Below are positions 55,086 to 56,224 of a DNA stretch of 56,224 nt, one piece after another; the first letter of the stretch is position 1; the number at the start of each line of letters is the position of its first letter. Below the pieces are notes generated by a model. That model saw only the letters and a list, made by a program, of their open reading frames with translations. It was not told the DNA's origin and ran no database searches. Location of the stretch: positions 1 to 56,224 of the forward strand of contig JAEZPG010000029.1 in the NCBI GenBank assembly GCA_023413555.1, written 5' to 3'. A program made the translations under genes and the position numbers. The DNA is from Bacillota bacterium. GTDB taxonomy: Bacteria; Bacillota; Clostridia; Lachnospirales; Lachnospiraceae.

Positions 55086-55279
55086 TTTGTCCTAACCCTT
55101 TTCCATACCTCGAATCATACAATGTCTTCACATACTTTGTCTTAAAACGCATGAAATCTTCTTTATTTCATGGTGGTAGGTAGGGTCTCTCCAACTCCGA
55201 ACCCCTTCTTTTATCCATACCGCTTACTCTATACCGAAGAAGTATCAGTGGTGTTTCCAGAAACACTCTCCTTTGTAAT
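55086..55279. other. Intergenic DNA between the RT relic and the tRNA terminator
   Basis: No gene seen. It may hold leftover 5' parts of the intron or element that carried the RT relic; a short GTGTTTC/GAAACAC inverted repeat lies near 55253-55266. No intron ends were recognised. Confidence 0.3.
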
Positions 55280-55307
55280 AAAAAAACGCCACTCCTTTGA
55301 GTGACGT
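55280..55307 (-). terminator. Terminator of the rRNA-tRNA operon
   Basis: Stem ACGCCACTC (55286-55294) with GAGTGACGT (55299-55307), one G-U pair on the minus strand, 4-base loop, then seven T's on the minus strand. It lies 13 bases after tRNA-Lys. Confidence 0.9.
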
Positions 55308-55319
55308 ACTTTACTTAGA

Positions 55320-55392
55320 TGAGACATCGGGGATTCGAACCCCGGACAACTTGATTAAAAGTCAAGTGCTCTACCAACTGAGCTAATATCCC
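55320..55392 (-). tRNA. tRNA-Lys (TTT)
   Basis: Cloverleaf on the minus strand, 73 nt without CCA. Acceptor GGGATAT pairs with ATGTCTC; anticodon loop CTTTTAA gives TTT; T loop GGTTCGAATCC. Confidence 0.96.
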
Positions 55393-55415
55393 ATATTGAA
55401 TTTAAACAAACTAAA

Positions 55416-55488
<73 letters not shown>

Positions 55489-55511
55489 AAATGAAAACTG
55501 GGTTTTCAAAA

Positions 55512-55585
<74 letters not shown>

Positions 55586-55615
55586 ATATTATATTATATG
55601 AGTATATTACTCAAG

Positions 55616-55697
55616 TGGATGGAGAAGGATTCGAACCTTCGAAAGCGTTGCTAACAGATTTACAGTCTGCCCCCTTTGGCCACTCGGGAATCCATCC
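55616..55697 (-). tRNA. tRNA-Tyr (GTA)
   Basis: Minus strand, 82 nt with a long variable arm. Anticodon loop CTGTAAA gives GTA; acceptor GGATGGA. Confidence 0.95.
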
Positions 55698-55760
55698 ATA
55701 TTTTCAACAAAAGGCTCTTATAAGTCCGTCTTTTTAGTCACGCCTTCTTATTGAAAATCA

Positions 55761-55833
55761 AGCCGACGATCGGACTTGAACCGATAACCTGCTGATTACA
55801 AGTCAGCTGCTCTGCCAATTGAGCCACGTCGGC
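55761..55833 (-). tRNA. tRNA-Thr (TGT)
   Basis: Minus strand, 73 nt. Acceptor GCCGACG/CGTCGGC; anticodon loop CTTGTAA gives TGT. Confidence 0.96.
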
Positions 55834-55904
55834 AGGTTATTAAAACCTAATACTATTATTATAATTACTGAAAAATACTATACTTATATTCTTCTAGTAA
55901 AAAG

Positions 55905-55977
55905 TGGGACCAACAGGGCTCGAACCTGTGACCCCCTGCTTGTAAGGCAGGTGCTCTCCCAGCTGAGCTATGATCCC
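55905..55977 (-). tRNA. tRNA-Val (TAC)
   Basis: Minus strand, 73 nt. Anticodon loop CTTACAA gives TAC; T arm GGTTCGAGCC. Confidence 0.96.
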
Positions 55978-56002
55978 AAGTGCACTTACATAGGTAAGTA
56001 AA

Positions 56003-56076
56003 CGACCCAAGCGGGACTCGAACCCGCGACCTCCGCCGTGACAGGGCGGCGCTCTAACCAACTGAGCCATTGGGCC
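56003..56076 (-). tRNA. tRNA-Asp (GTC)
   Basis: Minus strand, 74 nt. Anticodon loop CTGTCAC gives GTC; acceptor GGCCCAA/TTGGGTC with discriminator G. First tRNA after 23S rRNA. Confidence 0.96.
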
Positions 56077-56127
56077 ACTATTTAAGGTTTATACCTTAAA
56101 AACTACACATTGTATCATCCATCATTT

Positions 56128-56224
56128 TTGATTAAGCCCTCGACCTATTAGTAACAATCAGCTACATATGTTGCCATACTTCCACCTTTGTCCTATCTAC
56201 CTTGTCGTCTTCAAGGGGTCTTAC
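56128..56224 (-). rRNA. rrl: 23S ribosomal RNA, 3' end (partial)
   Basis: The minus-strand RNA reads GTAAGACCCCTTGAAGACGA... and ends TTACTAATAGGTCGAGGGCTT, the universal 3' end of 23S rRNA (helices near 2800-2900). The gene continues beyond the window. The exact 3' end is set to within a few bases. Confidence 0.93.

Overview
The window looks like a chromosome segment of a low-GC, spore-forming anaerobic Firmicute, most likely a Lachnospiraceae-type Clostridium. Support comes from the spore genes (spmA/spmB, a GerA/SpoVAF-family protein), an AbrB-type regulator, RicT, a large Alu-type SRP RNA, a SAM-I riboswitch on metK, a T-box on metG, an oxygen-sensitive radical-SAM activase and several large proteins with no recognisable function. 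The species cannot be fixed from the sequence alone.

Layout. 1-2.9 kb is an accessory patch: a P-loop kinase-like gene and an aminoglycoside-phosphotransferase-fold gene, each next to a decayed copy of the same small-gene module. The first copy also carries a stray fragment of the 3' end of the response-regulator gene that begins at 2.9 kb. 2.9-13.2 kb holds a two-component system, riboswitch-controlled metK, a DUF1622 membrane protein, murA, a shikimate-kinase-like gene overlapping an OLD-family ATPase/nuclease, a flavin reductase, an Ig-like small protein and a wrecked XRE regulator. 13.5-20.0 kb is a four-gene minus-strand group (CBS/DRTGG pyrophosphatase, TPR-ATPase, lone ABC ATPase, cyclic-nucleotide-binding-domain protein). 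20.3-25.6 kb holds SRP RNA, tadA, the radical-SAM activase, a candidate structured RNA, a large family-restricted protein, rsmA and tatD. 26.0-28.5 kb is T-box-controlled metG. 28.6-38.0 kb holds a DUF885 lipoprotein, a two-component/ABC module of the antimicrobial-peptide-sensing type, a TrpA-like protein with altered catalytic residues, and spmAB. 38.6-46.2 kb runs abrB, rsmI, trmN6, ricT, holB, yaaR, a guanylate-kinase-like gene, a yaaO-type PLP enzyme and nfo. 46.2-54.3 kb carries a possible nuclease, a large secreted GLUG/FN3 protein, a GerA-family protein, a sirtuin, an aspartate-racemase-like enzyme and an alpha/beta-hydrolase pseudogene. 54.5-56.2 kb contains a reverse-transcriptase relic and the 3' end of an rRNA operon: 23S 3' end, then tRNAs Asp, Val, Thr, Tyr, fMet, Phe, Lys and a strong terminator.

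The block metG-tatD-rsmA plus abrB-rsmI-trmN6-ricT-holB-yaaR-(kinase)-yaaO matches the ancestral Bacillus-type yaa/yab neighbourhood. Here it is opened by about 10 kb of other genes and has a guanylate-kinase-like gene where tmk would be expected. Methionine and SAM supply is covered twice by RNA control: SAM-I on metK and T-box(Met) on metG.

No complete, clearly new multi-gene system is evident. The best leads are the repeated cargo module at the response-regulator 3' end, the OLD-family protein with a four-cysteine insert, the unexplained structured intergenic RNA at about 22.0 kb, the catalytically altered TrpA-like protein, and an apparent ATT start codon in spmA.
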